Positions 6,844-15,051 of a stretch of DNA of 52,813 bases are shown piece by piece. The position numbers were made by a program, and so were the translations under genes. The stretch lies in the IMG/VR virus record IMGVR_UViG_3300034110_000489, positions 1 through 52,813 of that record; one strand, written 5' to 3'. The notes under the pieces were generated by a model. That model was not told the origin of the DNA, searched no databases, and saw only the letters and a program-made list of their open reading frames with translations. Within the stretch, counting starts at the first letter, position 1, and each line of letters begins with the position of its first letter. The DNA is from a virus.

Positions 6844-7800
6844 TCAGCGTGTGCGGCGTGTAATACTCGCTACGGTCTGATCTGCGACGAGTCGAGCGTC
6901 GTGGTTCTTGAGGAAATGATCGGCGGCGGCGAGGCGGTTGGGTGTTGGTCGAGTCACTGCTTCGACGAGTTCGTCGGAGGTGCTCACGATGTCGGCGTAG
7001 TCGGCTAGTGCTCCGGATGGATTCCATTCGGCGTTGAGGATGAGCGAGGCGCCGGCGTCGGCCGCTTCGAGGAACGTGTATTGGGATCCGCCTCCGTCGC
7101 CCTTGATTACGCTCATGTCGACGACGCGTTCGTAAGTTGCTGCGATACGGACTGCGGCCCATAGGTCGTCGGCGGTGAATCGGCCTTTGTAGTTTTCTTT
7201 CCACTCGGGGTCGATCTCGTCGAGTTTGATCTTCCCGTATAGTCCGTTGAGCGCTCCGTAAATGTCGATCGCCTGCTGTAAGACTAGGTTCGCTGCGACT
7301 ATCAGTTCCGTATGTTTGTCGAAGTCGACTCGGGAGATCGAGACCGCCGAGCGTTTCGGTGCTGTCGGTTCGAGCGCTCGGGCGGCGTAAGGATGCGGTA
7401 TGAACGACGCGTGTGGCAAGTGTTGAAGCATCGACTCACGGATTACGATTACGTTCGCTTCGGGCAACGCGCTGCGTAACGGTTCTTTCATTTCTGTGGG
7501 ATCGTGTACAACGATCGAGGCGCCGGCGTCGATCAGGTCGACGGCGAGTTCGTAGTAGGTCTTATCGACTGCCGTGATGAGGACGTCGGAGGATCGCGCT
7601 GTAGCGATGAGGTCATCTCTGTTCACGTTTTGGTATCGGAGTTTTCGACCGAAAGGACGCGTCATCCGTTCGGTTTTGTTCCCGTGTTTGATGATGTGCG
7701 CGTCGTGTCCAGCGCTCCGTAATCCTCGTAGCAGGTGCGCGGTGTAGGTGGGCCATCCGCCGTACTTGGGTTTTGCTAGGTATGCGAGAAAGGTCGTCAC
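6844..7800 (-). CDS. Glycosyltransferase (GT4/GT-B-like), 318 aa
   Basis: N-terminal glycine motif (YGGWPTYTAHLLRGLRSAGH) is that of GT-B acceptor domains, and the C-terminal SQYTFLEAADAGASLIL is the donor-binding E-containing motif of GT4-type enzymes. It transfers a sugar from an activated nucleotide donor. It overlaps the dioxygenase gene upstream by 4 bp, so the two are made together. The most economical idea is that it glycosylates the hydroxymethyl base made by that enzyme; glycosylation of a virion protein is the alternative. Confidence 0.8.
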   Translation of the reverse strand: MTTFLAYLAKPKYGGWPTYTAHLLRGLRSAGHDAHIIKHGNKTERMTRPFGRKLRYQNVNRDDLIATARSSDVLITAVDKTYYELAVDLIDAGASIVVHDPTEMKEPLRSALPEANVIVIRESMLQHLPHASFIPHPYAARALEPTAPKRSAVSISRVDFDKHTELIVAANLVLQQAIDIYGALNGLYGKIKLDEIDPEWKENYKGRFTADDLWAAVRIAATYERVVDMSVIKGDGGGSQYTFLEAADAGASLILNAEWNPSGALADYADIVSTSDELVEAVTRPTPNRLAAADHFLKNHDARLVADQTVASITRRTR

Positions 7801-8639
7801 GACAGGAATCCGGTTTCTCGTTGTCGGTCGAGCATCGTGATCGCTGAGTTCGTGCGGGACTGTCGAGCGTCGGCGAGTTCCTCATCCGGTGGGAGGCAGT
7901 GAGCCATCTTCGCTACTGAGTAGTACACGACCGAGTATCGGTATCCGTCCGGGCGGATGTCGATCGGGGTGACGCCGTGGACAATCTCCGGTCCGGGGAA
8001 CATGACGACGGCGCCGTCTCGACATGGGATCACGACGTCGTACTCGGGTAGGTGGAGATGTCCGCCTCGGGTGTTTCGTCGGACGACGACCATCGCCGAC
8101 CATGCGCCTATTCCGTTGTTTCGGTCTCGGTGATACATGAGGGCGGAGGTTTTGTTCACGATGCCGGAGGTCCACGCGGTGTTGCCGAGGCGCCAGTCGG
8201 GGAGGATCTGTTCGGCGGCTCGTGCTGTCGCTTCAGTGCCGGCGGGGACTCGGTCGGACATCATCGCCCATAGCGTCGACGCTGAGTCGCATAGAAACCG
8301 GTGCGCCTCGGGGGCTTCGTACGATGTCGCGCAGACTCGACAGGATCCACGGGCCTGAATGAACGCCGCTCTCGGGAGGAAACCGATCGTGCGCGCCGTG
8401 TTTCGTTGTCCGGAGGTGCGTAGAACGCTCGTGTTCTGAGGGATGTCGAGGACTGCTCGTCGAAACGCTGCGAGAGAGTCCGCCGGGAACGCGTCGAGGG
8501 CGAGGATCGGTTTCCCGGTGTCAGCGTCGACGAGGAGATCGCCGGGGTCGATCGGTGACGGCTTCAGGTCGGGGGCGTCATCGTTGACGAGTGTCGACGC
8601 CTCATCGGGAGACATCACTCGCGAGACGGTGCGGATCAT
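7797..8639 (-). CDS. TET/JBP-like 2-oxoglutarate Fe(II) dioxygenase, 280 aa
   Basis: The catalytic core has the order expected for the TET/JBP clade: MYHRDRNN supplies the H-x-D Fe ligands (His170, Asp172), RGGHLHLPEYDV forms the barrel strand, MFPGPEIVHGVTP carries the distal His221, and YRYSVVYYS (Arg234, Ser236) fits 2-oxoglutarate binding. Such enzymes oxidise 5-methylcytosine or thymine in DNA. A CRVC pair (100-103) and Cys117 could bind zinc. The start at 8639 is the ATG overlapping the ParB stop (ATGA). No C5 methyltransferase is encoded in the window. Confidence 0.8.
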   Translation of the reverse strand: MIRTVSRVMSPDEASTLVNDDAPDLKPSPIDPGDLLVDADTGKPILALDAFPADSLAAFRRAVLDIPQNTSVLRTSGQRNTARTIGFLPRAAFIQARGSCRVCATSYEAPEAHRFLCDSASTLWAMMSDRVPAGTEATARAAEQILPDWRLGNTAWTSGIVNKTSALMYHRDRNNGIGAWSAMVVVRRNTRGGHLHLPEYDVVIPCRDGAVVMFPGPEIVHGVTPIDIRPDGYRYSVVYYSVAKMAHCLPPDEELADARQSRTNSAITMLDRQRETGFLS

Positions 8640-9292
8640 GCGCCGGGAGGATCCTCGGACATCGCTTCGGCGACGAGGTGGAGGAACAGGTCGGCGAACG
8701 ACGCGCATTTCAGTTTCTCACGCGCACGATCGGCGGCGTCGGTGAGCCATGCGAACTGATCGAGTCGGTAGTCGAGGATGATGGAGCGGACCGCCTTGTC
8801 CCGATAGGCGGCGACGTGCTCGTTCAGGTCTTTGTCTTTCGTGACCTTTGATCCGGAGTCGACGGCGTCGCTCATCGTCGGGATCGCTGTTTCCTGAAGG
8901 AGAGCGTTTAGGTCGTCGAGGTCGTCGACGTCGAAGCCGGTGCCGGTCAGCGTGTCGAGGGAGGCGAGGAGATCCACGAGAGCGCGATCGTCATACGTCG
9001 CGAGGTCGCTCGTCCGGTTATCGGCGAGGAGGATTCGTCGAGCGGTCTCTTCGTCGGCGGTGATCGTTGTGACGAGCATCTCGGACCATCCGAGGGAGCG
9101 GGCGGCGGCGAGGCGGTGAGAGCCGGCGAGAACGGTCCCGTCGGGGAGAGCGACGATCGGGGCGTACTGTCCCGTCGTGCTGAGGCTCTCGGCGATTTCT
9201 TGGACGTTGCCTCGGCGGGGGTTGTCCGGGTGCGGGTGGAGATCGTCGAGGGATCTCATCTCGGTGATCGGGTTCAGGTCAGTGGTGGGCAT
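8636..9292 (-). CDS. ParB-like N-terminal domain protein, 218 aa
   Basis: Residues about 10-110 form a ParB/Srx-like domain: HPHPDNPRRGNVQEIAESL, then GTVLAGSHRLAAARSLGW and the LLADNRTSDLATYDD block typical of phage ParB-like proteins. The C-terminal 100 residues are unlike ParB and carry KVTKDKDLNEHVAAY and a helical end. No parS-reading domain is seen. Members of this group often accompany DNA-modification genes. It directly precedes the dioxygenase. Confidence 0.8.
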   Translation of the reverse strand: MPTTDLNPITEMRSLDDLHPHPDNPRRGNVQEIAESLSTTGQYAPIVALPDGTVLAGSHRLAAARSLGWSEMLVTTITADEETARRILLADNRTSDLATYDDRALVDLLASLDTLTGTGFDVDDLDDLNALLQETAIPTMSDAVDSGSKVTKDKDLNEHVAAYRDKAVRSIILDYRLDQFAWLTDAADRAREKLKCASFADLFLHLVAEAMSEDPPGA

Positions 9293-9316
9293 GACCGGAG
9301 TGTAGCGCCGTCGAGG

Positions 9317-10519
9317 TCAGCGAGGTGGACTCCACGAGCCGGTAGGGAGATCGAGGCGGGAGGCGATCTCGTCGAGAGGTCGGGTCCCGAGTTGGCTCTC
9401 CCATTCGGTGAACGCCGAGGTCGGAACTTTCAGTGTCCAGCGGTCGACCCGGATCCTCGTCTCGGTGGTGACGGTCTGAGACGGGCGTCCCGAGGCGCCG
9501 GCGAGGAGATCGTCGAGGTCGTCCCCATCGAAGCCGGTGCCTCGGAGGTCGGTCGACACGGTGCGGAGGAGGTCGCCGAGGGCGTCGGAGTCGTACGTCG
9601 CGATGTCGGTCGTTCGGTTGTCGACGAGGACGATCCGGCGCGCCTCGATCGGATCGACGTCGACGAACGTAACTGCGATCTCCGACCATCCGAGACGGGC
9701 GGCGGCCTGCCATGTGTGGTTTCCGACGAGGATCTCCCGAGTCGGCCGGTTCACGACGATCGGTCGGTACTGTCCGTGTGTGGCGAGGCTCTCCGCTATG
9801 GCCCCTACGTCGCCTTGTCGGGCGTTGCCGGGATAGGGGACGAGGGAGTCGATCGGGACGGGTTCGGCGGAGATGGTGGAGAGGCGGACCGGGGTCGACT
9901 CCGGGTCGACGCGTCGAGGTCGAGGGCGGGCGGGGAGGTCGAGTCGGCGGCGGAGGCTCTCCTCCGGTTTCAGCGTCGACTGCTCGATCGGTGTCGCCCA
10001 TGACTCGAACGGATCACGCTCGACGATGAGGAGGTGACGACCGACGGCGATCTCGGCGTCGACGATCGGAGCGTCGTCGAAGATGTCCTGACCGTTGCTC
10101 GTCGACAGTGGGGGAGGGTCGGACCATAACCCTTCGAGAGCGTCGAGGTCGTCGGCGGTGTATCCGGTCCCGTCGAGGTCGGGGAGGTCTCGGAGGAGTG
10201 AGGCGAGGAGAGAGTCGTCGTAGGTCGCGAGATCCGAAGCGCGGTTATCGACGAGCACGATCCGGGCCTCGGTGTCGTCGTCGACGTCGACGAACGAGAC
10301 GGCGATCTTTCGCCATCCGAGACGCTTAGCGGCGCGCCAAGTGTGAGTACCGGCGAGGATCCGGGAGGTTCGTCGGTTGGCGACGATCGGTCGGTACTGA
10401 CCGTGGGCGGAGAGCGACTCGGCGATCGCGTCGACGTTGCCGCGTCGCGGGTTGCGCGGGTGCGGGGTCAGTGAGTCGAGCGGAACGGACTCGGTGTCGG
10501 CGATGATCCTCGGAGCCAT
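9317..10519 (-). CDS. Tandem double ParB-like protein, 400 aa
   Basis: Two ParB-like domains in one chain: residues about 10-130 (HPRNPRRGNVDAIAESLSAH, AGTHTWRAAKRLGW, LVDNRASDLATYDD) and about 225-345 (YPGNARQGDVGAIAESLATH, VGNHTWQAAARLGW, LVDNRTTDIATYDS). In both, His is followed by Thr-Trp rather than the Arg found in the single-domain neighbour. With 8636-9292 this makes three related domains in tandem, evidently by duplication. Role unknown; association with base modification is inferred from context. Confidence 0.8.
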   Translation of the reverse strand: MAPRIIADTESVPLDSLTPHPRNPRRGNVDAIAESLSAHGQYRPIVANRRTSRILAGTHTWRAAKRLGWRKIAVSFVDVDDDTEARIVLVDNRASDLATYDDSLLASLLRDLPDLDGTGYTADDLDALEGLWSDPPPLSTSNGQDIFDDAPIVDAEIAVGRHLLIVERDPFESWATPIEQSTLKPEESLRRRLDLPARPRPRRVDPESTPVRLSTISAEPVPIDSLVPYPGNARQGDVGAIAESLATHGQYRPIVVNRPTREILVGNHTWQAAARLGWSEIAVTFVDVDPIEARRIVLVDNRTTDIATYDSDALGDLLRTVSTDLRGTGFDGDDLDDLLAGASGRPSQTVTTETRIRVDRWTLKVPTSAFTEWESQLGTRPLDEIASRLDLPTGSWSPPR

Positions 10520-10544
10520 GTCGTCGACTGTAGTCGGGACGCGT

Positions 10545-10588
10545 CTCGGCCCCGACCTCGACCGGGCGGACGGGAGATCGGGGCCGAG
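10545..10588. terminator. Perfect 11-bp inverted repeat between SNF2 and ParB genes
   Basis: Arms CTCGGCCCCGA (10545-10555) and TCGGGGCCGAG (10578-10588) with a 22-nt loop, in the 134-bp gap 10520-10653. There is no T run. It may be a U-tract-less terminator for the SNF2 gene or an operator in front of the double ParB gene. Confidence 0.45.
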
Positions 10589-10653
10589 GACGACGAGCGG
10601 GGAGGGCGGTCTCCCGGTTGCTCGTCGGGCTAGGTCAGGCGGCGAGGATCTCG

Positions 10654-13071
10654 TCAGTCATGGCGGAGACCTTTCTCAGTGAGTCGGATCAGGAGATCGC
10701 CGAGGATCGACCTCGACGTCGAGTCAGGATCGGACGAGTCGCCGTCGGTGGCGGCGTCGACGATCTCGCGTTTCGCTGCGATCAGTGCGGCGATGTCCTC
10801 GTCGATCGTGCCGGCGACGATCATGTTCCACGCGGTGACGCTGTCGGTCTGTCCGATGCGATGGCAACGATCCGCGGCCTGATCCATGTCGGCCGGCGTC
10901 CACCCTTGTTCGATGAACAGGACATCGGCGGCGGCGGTGAGGGTGAGTCCGACTCCGGCGGCCTTCAGCGAACACGCGATGACCTGAGCGCTTTCGGTCT
11001 GTTGAAACTGATCGACGGCGATCTGCCGATCCGGGATCGAGACCGCTCCGGTGATGCGGCGACCGTCGGCGAACTCGTCGGCGATGAGGTCGACGATCTC
11101 TCGATGATGAGCGAAGGCGACGAGTTTCGATCCGGTGTCGACGAAGTCGGCGACCCATTGTCGAGCGGCGGGGACCTTTGCTCGGGCGGCGAGACGTTTC
11201 AGGGCGGACACGGCGACGAGGTGCTCAGCGGCGGCGGCGCGTGTCGCTGCTTCCCATGCGACGCGACGCGCCTCCTCCGACGTTGCTCCGGATTCCTCGG
11301 CGGTCCGTCGAGCACTGTCGGCGAGGTATGAGACGATGTCGGCCTCGGCTCGGTGGTACTCGCGCATTGCGGCCGGGTCGCCGTCGACGATGATCGAGGA
11401 CCATCGTTTCGGAGGTAGTTCCGTGAGGACGTCCTCCTTCCGGCGTCGGACCATACACGAGGCTCGGAGTCGTCGGTTCAGTTCGGGGAGGTTATGTCCG
11501 CCGGCGTATCGGGTCCGGAAGTCGCCGGGTCCGCCGAACTCGTCGAGGCGTCGGAGGAATCGGAGTTGGGTCACGATCTCGCCGGGGACGTTGACGACGG
11601 GGGTCCCGGTGAGGCAGAGGCGGAGGGCGTCGGGAGCGGTCCGGTCGGCGAGTCTGATCGCCGCTTTCGTGCGGAGCGCTGTCCCGTTCTTGATGTAATG
11701 CGACTCGTCGAGGATGACGGCGGCCGGTGTGGGGAGCACCTCGGCCCAAGTGTCGAGGACGTCGTAGTTCACGATCGTCACGTCGGGCGGTGGGTTCTGA
11801 GCGGTGTCGGCCCGGGTCCCGGAGATCACTCCGACCGACCATCCGGGGAGCCAGTGCTCGACCTCTCGGCGCCAGTTGAGTTTCAGCGAGGCGGGGCAGA
11901 CGATGACGGCGGGACGGGCGTCCCGGGCGGCGAGGCACGCGAGAGCCTGAACGGTCTTTCCTAGTCCCATCTGATCGGCGATCAGGACATCGCCTCCGGC
12001 TCGGAGGACATAGGCGACCCCGGCACGTTGGAACGGGAGGAGGGTCCCTCCGAGTCCGTCGATCTCGATCTCGGCGTCGGCGGCGGCGGAGGCTTCGATC
12101 CGGGCGATCGCCTCGGCGGCGTCGGTGAGGACCTCGGCGGCGGTCGCGTCGATGATGGCGGACGTCGCGACGGCGAACTCGGAGACCTCGATCGCTGCTT
12201 CGATGTCGACGGTCCACACTCTCGACCGGGCGGACCATCGGGCGCCGGGGAGGTCTCGGACTCGGGCGATGAGATCACGGTCGTAAGGGAACCGGAGGAT
12301 GAACTCGCCGGTCGCGATCGAGATCGCAGGTCGGAGGTCCGGCTCGATCTCGGGGAGATCGGCCACGGCGGCGGGGATGGTGAGTCGGTGTCGTGCGGCG
12401 AAGGTGCGGACCAGTGCGGCCGAGGACAGCGGGGCGGTCCACACTCGACGATCGGGATCCCATAGGCGACCGGGGATGTCTTTCACGGCGCCGACGGCGT
12501 CCGGGTCGTAGTCGAACGCTAGTACGAGGAGGTCCTCGACGATCGACACGGATCCGAGAGGGACGTCGACAGCGGTCGAGAGAACCTCACGCGCTGCCGG
12601 CGTAATCGGGATGTCGTGCTCGGCGGCGACTTCGAGGACCATCGAGAAACGTCGAGGCGGGACAATCCATCGTTTCCCGTCGCGATCCCATCGGGCGGAC
12701 AGTTTCGATTTCACGTCGAGCGGATGACCGTATGGAACCTTGATCGTGATCCCGAGAGTCTGATCGTGATCGACGAGGACGATCCCTCGACCCTGAGTCG
12801 GTGTCGTGACGGATCGAGGCGGAACGATCGCGTCGTAGTCGATGCCGATCGTCGAGAGTTGGGCGCGATACTTGCGAAGCATTTCCCACGCCTCGCGCGC
12901 GATCTCCGGCGTCCATGCTTGTTCGGGCATCATGGCGAGAGCGCGACCGAACGGAGCATCCGGTCCGGAGTATCCGATCCCGTCGTCGGTCGAGGCGCCA
13001 TCGCATCGGCGCGCGATGATCCGGACCGCTTCCATGAGGAGAGGATCCGGATCGACTGTCGTGTCGGTCAT
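10654..13071 (-). CDS. SNF2-family helicase with HARP-like repeats, 805 aa
   Basis: The N-terminal third has three HARP-like repeats, each ending in a dipeptide-aromatic pattern: WDRDGKRWIVPP, WDPDRRVWTAP, WSARSRVWTVD. Then comes a SNF2 motor: LLPFQRAGVAYVL, IADQMGLGKTV (Walker A), ILDESHYIKN (DESH box), LCLTGTPV, and C-terminal VIACSLKAAGVGLTLTAA with DRCHRIGQTD. This is the architecture of SMARCAL1/HARP annealing helicases. It probably remodels or rewinds replication intermediates. ATG at 13071 overlaps the stop of the zinc protein upstream. Confidence 0.9.
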   Translation of the reverse strand: MTDTTVDPDPLLMEAVRIIARRCDGASTDDGIGYSGPDAPFGRALAMMPEQAWTPEIAREAWEMLRKYRAQLSTIGIDYDAIVPPRSVTTPTQGRGIVLVDHDQTLGITIKVPYGHPLDVKSKLSARWDRDGKRWIVPPRRFSMVLEVAAEHDIPITPAAREVLSTAVDVPLGSVSIVEDLLVLAFDYDPDAVGAVKDIPGRLWDPDRRVWTAPLSSAALVRTFAARHRLTIPAAVADLPEIEPDLRPAISIATGEFILRFPYDRDLIARVRDLPGARWSARSRVWTVDIEAAIEVSEFAVATSAIIDATAAEVLTDAAEAIARIEASAAADAEIEIDGLGGTLLPFQRAGVAYVLRAGGDVLIADQMGLGKTVQALACLAARDARPAVIVCPASLKLNWRREVEHWLPGWSVGVISGTRADTAQNPPPDVTIVNYDVLDTWAEVLPTPAAVILDESHYIKNGTALRTKAAIRLADRTAPDALRLCLTGTPVVNVPGEIVTQLRFLRRLDEFGGPGDFRTRYAGGHNLPELNRRLRASCMVRRRKEDVLTELPPKRWSSIIVDGDPAAMREYHRAEADIVSYLADSARRTAEESGATSEEARRVAWEAATRAAAAEHLVAVSALKRLAARAKVPAARQWVADFVDTGSKLVAFAHHREIVDLIADEFADGRRITGAVSIPDRQIAVDQFQQTESAQVIACSLKAAGVGLTLTAAADVLFIEQGWTPADMDQAADRCHRIGQTDSVTAWNMIVAGTIDEDIAALIAAKREIVDAATDGDSSDPDSTSRSILGDLLIRLTEKGLRHD

Positions 13072-13595
13072 GCCGGATCGTTCACCATTTCGAGGACTGC
13101 CTCGATCGCTGCGATCTGATCGGCGTCGCCGATGCCGAGGGGACGGGCGGCGATCCGGAGGCGACGGATCATCGCGGCGACCGCTTCGGCCTCCGAGTCG
13201 TAGGGTGCGGCGTTGCTCGTTCCCTCGAATGGGTTCGTGAGGCGACATCCCGTCTTCGTGTTGCGGCGGGTGATCGTCACGCTCTGACCGTCGGCGTCTC
13301 CCCATGAGATCACGATCGTCTTCGGGAGGTGGAGGTTCGCCTCTCCGAGTGCGATCGCCTCGACGACCTCGGGCTTCGCTGATCGACGAGCGGCGGCGTC
13401 GGCCTTCACTGCTGCTTCAGCGGCGGCGACACGCGTCGCGCACGAGTCGAGGTCTCCACACTTCACGAACCACGGTGAGGAGTGGAACGGATAGTTCTTG
13501 TAGATGAAACCCTGACCGGCTTCGACGTGCTCGTGGCACTTGCCGCACGAGCCGGCGTAAGTGTTGGGGCGGTGGGCGGTGGTGGTCGTTGTCAT
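13068..13595 (-). CDS. Zinc-ribbon-like protein, 175 aa, likely from a leaderless mRNA
   Basis: Begins MTTTTTAHRPNTYAGSCGKC, with paired cysteines SCGKCH and KCGDLDSC, then a helical region and a domain containing KTIVISWGDADGQSVTITRR. Proteins of this kind precede helicases in actinophages. The start (13595) lies 7 nt downstream of the -10 hexamer, so the transcript probably begins at the ATG. Function unknown; its position suggests a partner of the SNF2 helicase. Confidence 0.7.
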   Translation of the reverse strand: MTTTTTAHRPNTYAGSCGKCHEHVEAGQGFIYKNYPFHSSPWFVKCGDLDSCATRVAAAEAAVKADAAARRSAKPEVVEAIALGEANLHLPKTIVISWGDADGQSVTITRRNTKTGCRLTNPFEGTSNAAPYDSEAEAVAAMIRRLRIAARPLGIGDADQIAAIEAVLEMVNDPA

Positions 13596-13602
13596 GTCAG
13601 TA

Positions 13603-13631
13603 ATCATACGTCTCGACTCTACCCCGGTCAA
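13603..13631 (-). promoter_or_regulatory. Repeated promoter copy 3, leaderless variant
   Basis: -35 TTGACC (13626-13631), 17-bp spacer starting GGGGTAGAG, -10 TATGAT (13603-13608). Only TACTGAC separates the -10 from the ATG at 13595, so the hairpin-CTAG leader seen at the other seven copies is absent. It serves the SNF2-ParB-dioxygenase-terminase direction. Confidence 0.85.
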
Positions 13632-13670
13632 GTATGCCGAGAGATGCCATAGCGGACAAGGGATCGCGGG

Positions 13671-13931
13671 CTAGGCGGTCCGGGTCCGACCGTGGCGGAG
13701 GTCTTTGTAGATCGCCTGCTCGGAGGTGCCGGCGGCCTCGGCCAGTGTCCGAAACGGGACGTGCTTCAGGCGGAGTTCTCGGAGGAGGGCGCGTCGCTCT
13801 CGACCGTTGTCGGCGATGCGTTTCTCAGAGGCGCGCATCTCACGAGTCAGGAGTCGGATCCGTTGAAGATCGTCGGCGACGTGCTCCGGTGCGGGAGGTG
13901 TCGGTCGTCGGTTGGGAGCAGTGCTGTTCAT
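13671..13931 (-). CDS. Small helix-turn-helix protein, 86 aa
   Basis: C-terminal HTH (VPFRTLAEAAGTSEQAIYKD followed by LRHGR) resembles the recognition region of sigma-factor-like or transposase-type HTHs; the N-terminal half (RIRLLTREMRASEKRIAD) is a likely coiled coil. It probably binds DNA as a dimer. It is the last gene of the 19.7-kb transcription unit, so it could act on the promoter just beyond it; that is inference. Confidence 0.7.
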   Translation of the reverse strand: MNSTAPNRRPTPPAPEHVADDLQRIRLLTREMRASEKRIADNGRERRALLRELRLKHVPFRTLAEAAGTSEQAIYKDLRHGRTRTA

Positions 13932-14296
13932 CGTTTTGTTTCTCCTTCGATGATGAGGACGAGAGCATCTCGTCCGATCTTGGGGGCTAGGTAAGTGATG
14001 CTGCGGACGATGTCGGGAGTGTCATCGTCGAGAACTCCGGCGTCGACGAGTCCGTCGATCGCTGCCTTCGCTGCGGGATGACACGCGCCAGTATCCTGAA
14101 CGCCGGCACGATTGCGGAGCCACGGTTCGACGATCACGTCGCACCATTCGAGTCGTGGAGGGGCGAGTTCGGTCGCGAGGAGCGCGTACGCTGTCCTCCA
14201 CTGTTTCGTTTTCTTGGCGCGATCCCATCGGTTACCGGAGCGCTCGGCGTTCGTGGTCCACGGCCGTTCGGGATATTCGATTCCGAATGAGATCAT
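13928..14296 (-). CDS. RusA-like Holliday junction resolvase, 122 aa
   Basis: Shows the layout of phage RusA-type endonucleases: N-terminal NRWDRAKKTKQWR basic stretch, then DTGACHPAAKAAIDGLVDAG and VLDDDTPDIV carrying the acidic residues. The first Asp pair of E. coli RusA is replaced by an actinophage-style QDTGA, so the call is by pattern. RusA dimers resolve branched DNA before packaging. It overlaps both neighbours by 4 bp. Confidence 0.65.
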   Translation of the reverse strand: MISFGIEYPERPWTTNAERSGNRWDRAKKTKQWRTAYALLATELAPPRLEWCDVIVEPWLRNRAGVQDTGACHPAAKAAIDGLVDAGVLDDDTPDIVRSITYLAPKIGRDALVLIIEGETKR

Positions 14297-15051
14297 CGAG
14301 AATCATCCTCATACTCAGTTTCCGCTATCGCGCATAGAAGTGAACACTCGAACGAGGCTTCGGTAGCGTGATTTCCCCGAGCGGGATCGAGTTCGTCGAG
14401 AAACAATTTCTCCCCGTCTGATCGCAAGACACTGTTTCCGATGTCTCGTTCAAGTTTCGCCATTCGATCGAATGTCTCGGGGAAGTCGATTCTGATCTTG
14501 TTCCAGTAACCCATTCCACCTTTCGGACATCCGATACAGTTGTTGTTCTGATAACCGAGCGAATACATAACGGGCAGTTCAATTCCTGCGCGTGCGATCA
14601 TGGCGAGGCAGTCGGACTTCGTGAGACCGAAGTCGATTAGGGGCGTGACGAGATCGACTCCGGGATTCTGATCTCTGAATCGTTCGGCTCGATGTCTCTC
14701 CTCGACTGTGTATCCGAAGACCTGTCGATCGGTTGGTTTCTCGAATGAGTAACGAACTTTTTTCTTTAGTTCTGTCGTACATGGAGCGCCGAACGCTGAG
14801 ACGATGAACCGACGTTTCTCCCAAACTTCCCAAGTATCGGTGAACTTCTCTGATTTCAATCGAGTGACGGGATGACCGAACCACTCCTCGCACTGGTCAA
14901 TGAAGCGAACGTTGTCGGGATGCTCACTTCCGGGATCCGTGTACGCGATCACGATCTCGCCGAGGTCCGAAAAGTTTTTCAGTGTCAGTTTTGCGGCCAC
15001 TGCGGACGCGGCTCCGGCACTGAACCATACGAGCGTTCGAGGTTGACTCAT
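14293..15051 (-). CDS. PAPS-reductase/ATP-pyrophosphatase-like protein, 252 aa
   Basis: N-terminal SAGAASAVAAKLTLKNF is the PP-loop of N-type ATP pyrophosphatases; VIAYTDPGSEHPDN and a C-terminal NNCIGCPKGGMGYWNKIR with two cysteines match phage members of the PAPS reductase family. Relatives activate sulfate or add sulfur to nucleic acid (DndC, tRNA thiolases). No DndA, D or E partner is present. The ATG at 15051 overlaps the Rpf stop. Substrate unknown; nucleic-acid modification is possible. Confidence 0.75.
   Translation of the reverse strand: MSQPRTLVWFSAGAASAVAAKLTLKNFSDLGEIVIAYTDPGSEHPDNVRFIDQCEEWFGHPVTRLKSEKFTDTWEVWEKRRFIVSAFGAPCTTELKKKVRYSFEKPTDRQVFGYTVEERHRAERFRDQNPGVDLVTPLIDFGLTKSDCLAMIARAGIELPVMYSLGYQNNNCIGCPKGGMGYWNKIRIDFPETFDRMAKLERDIGNSVLRSDGEKLFLDELDPARGNHATEASFECSLLCAIAETEYEDDSR

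Noticed and set aside
9116-10003. 295-codon plus-strand open frame
   Set aside because: Lies opposite two clear ParB-like genes; composition is that of an antisense shadow in GC-rich DNA.
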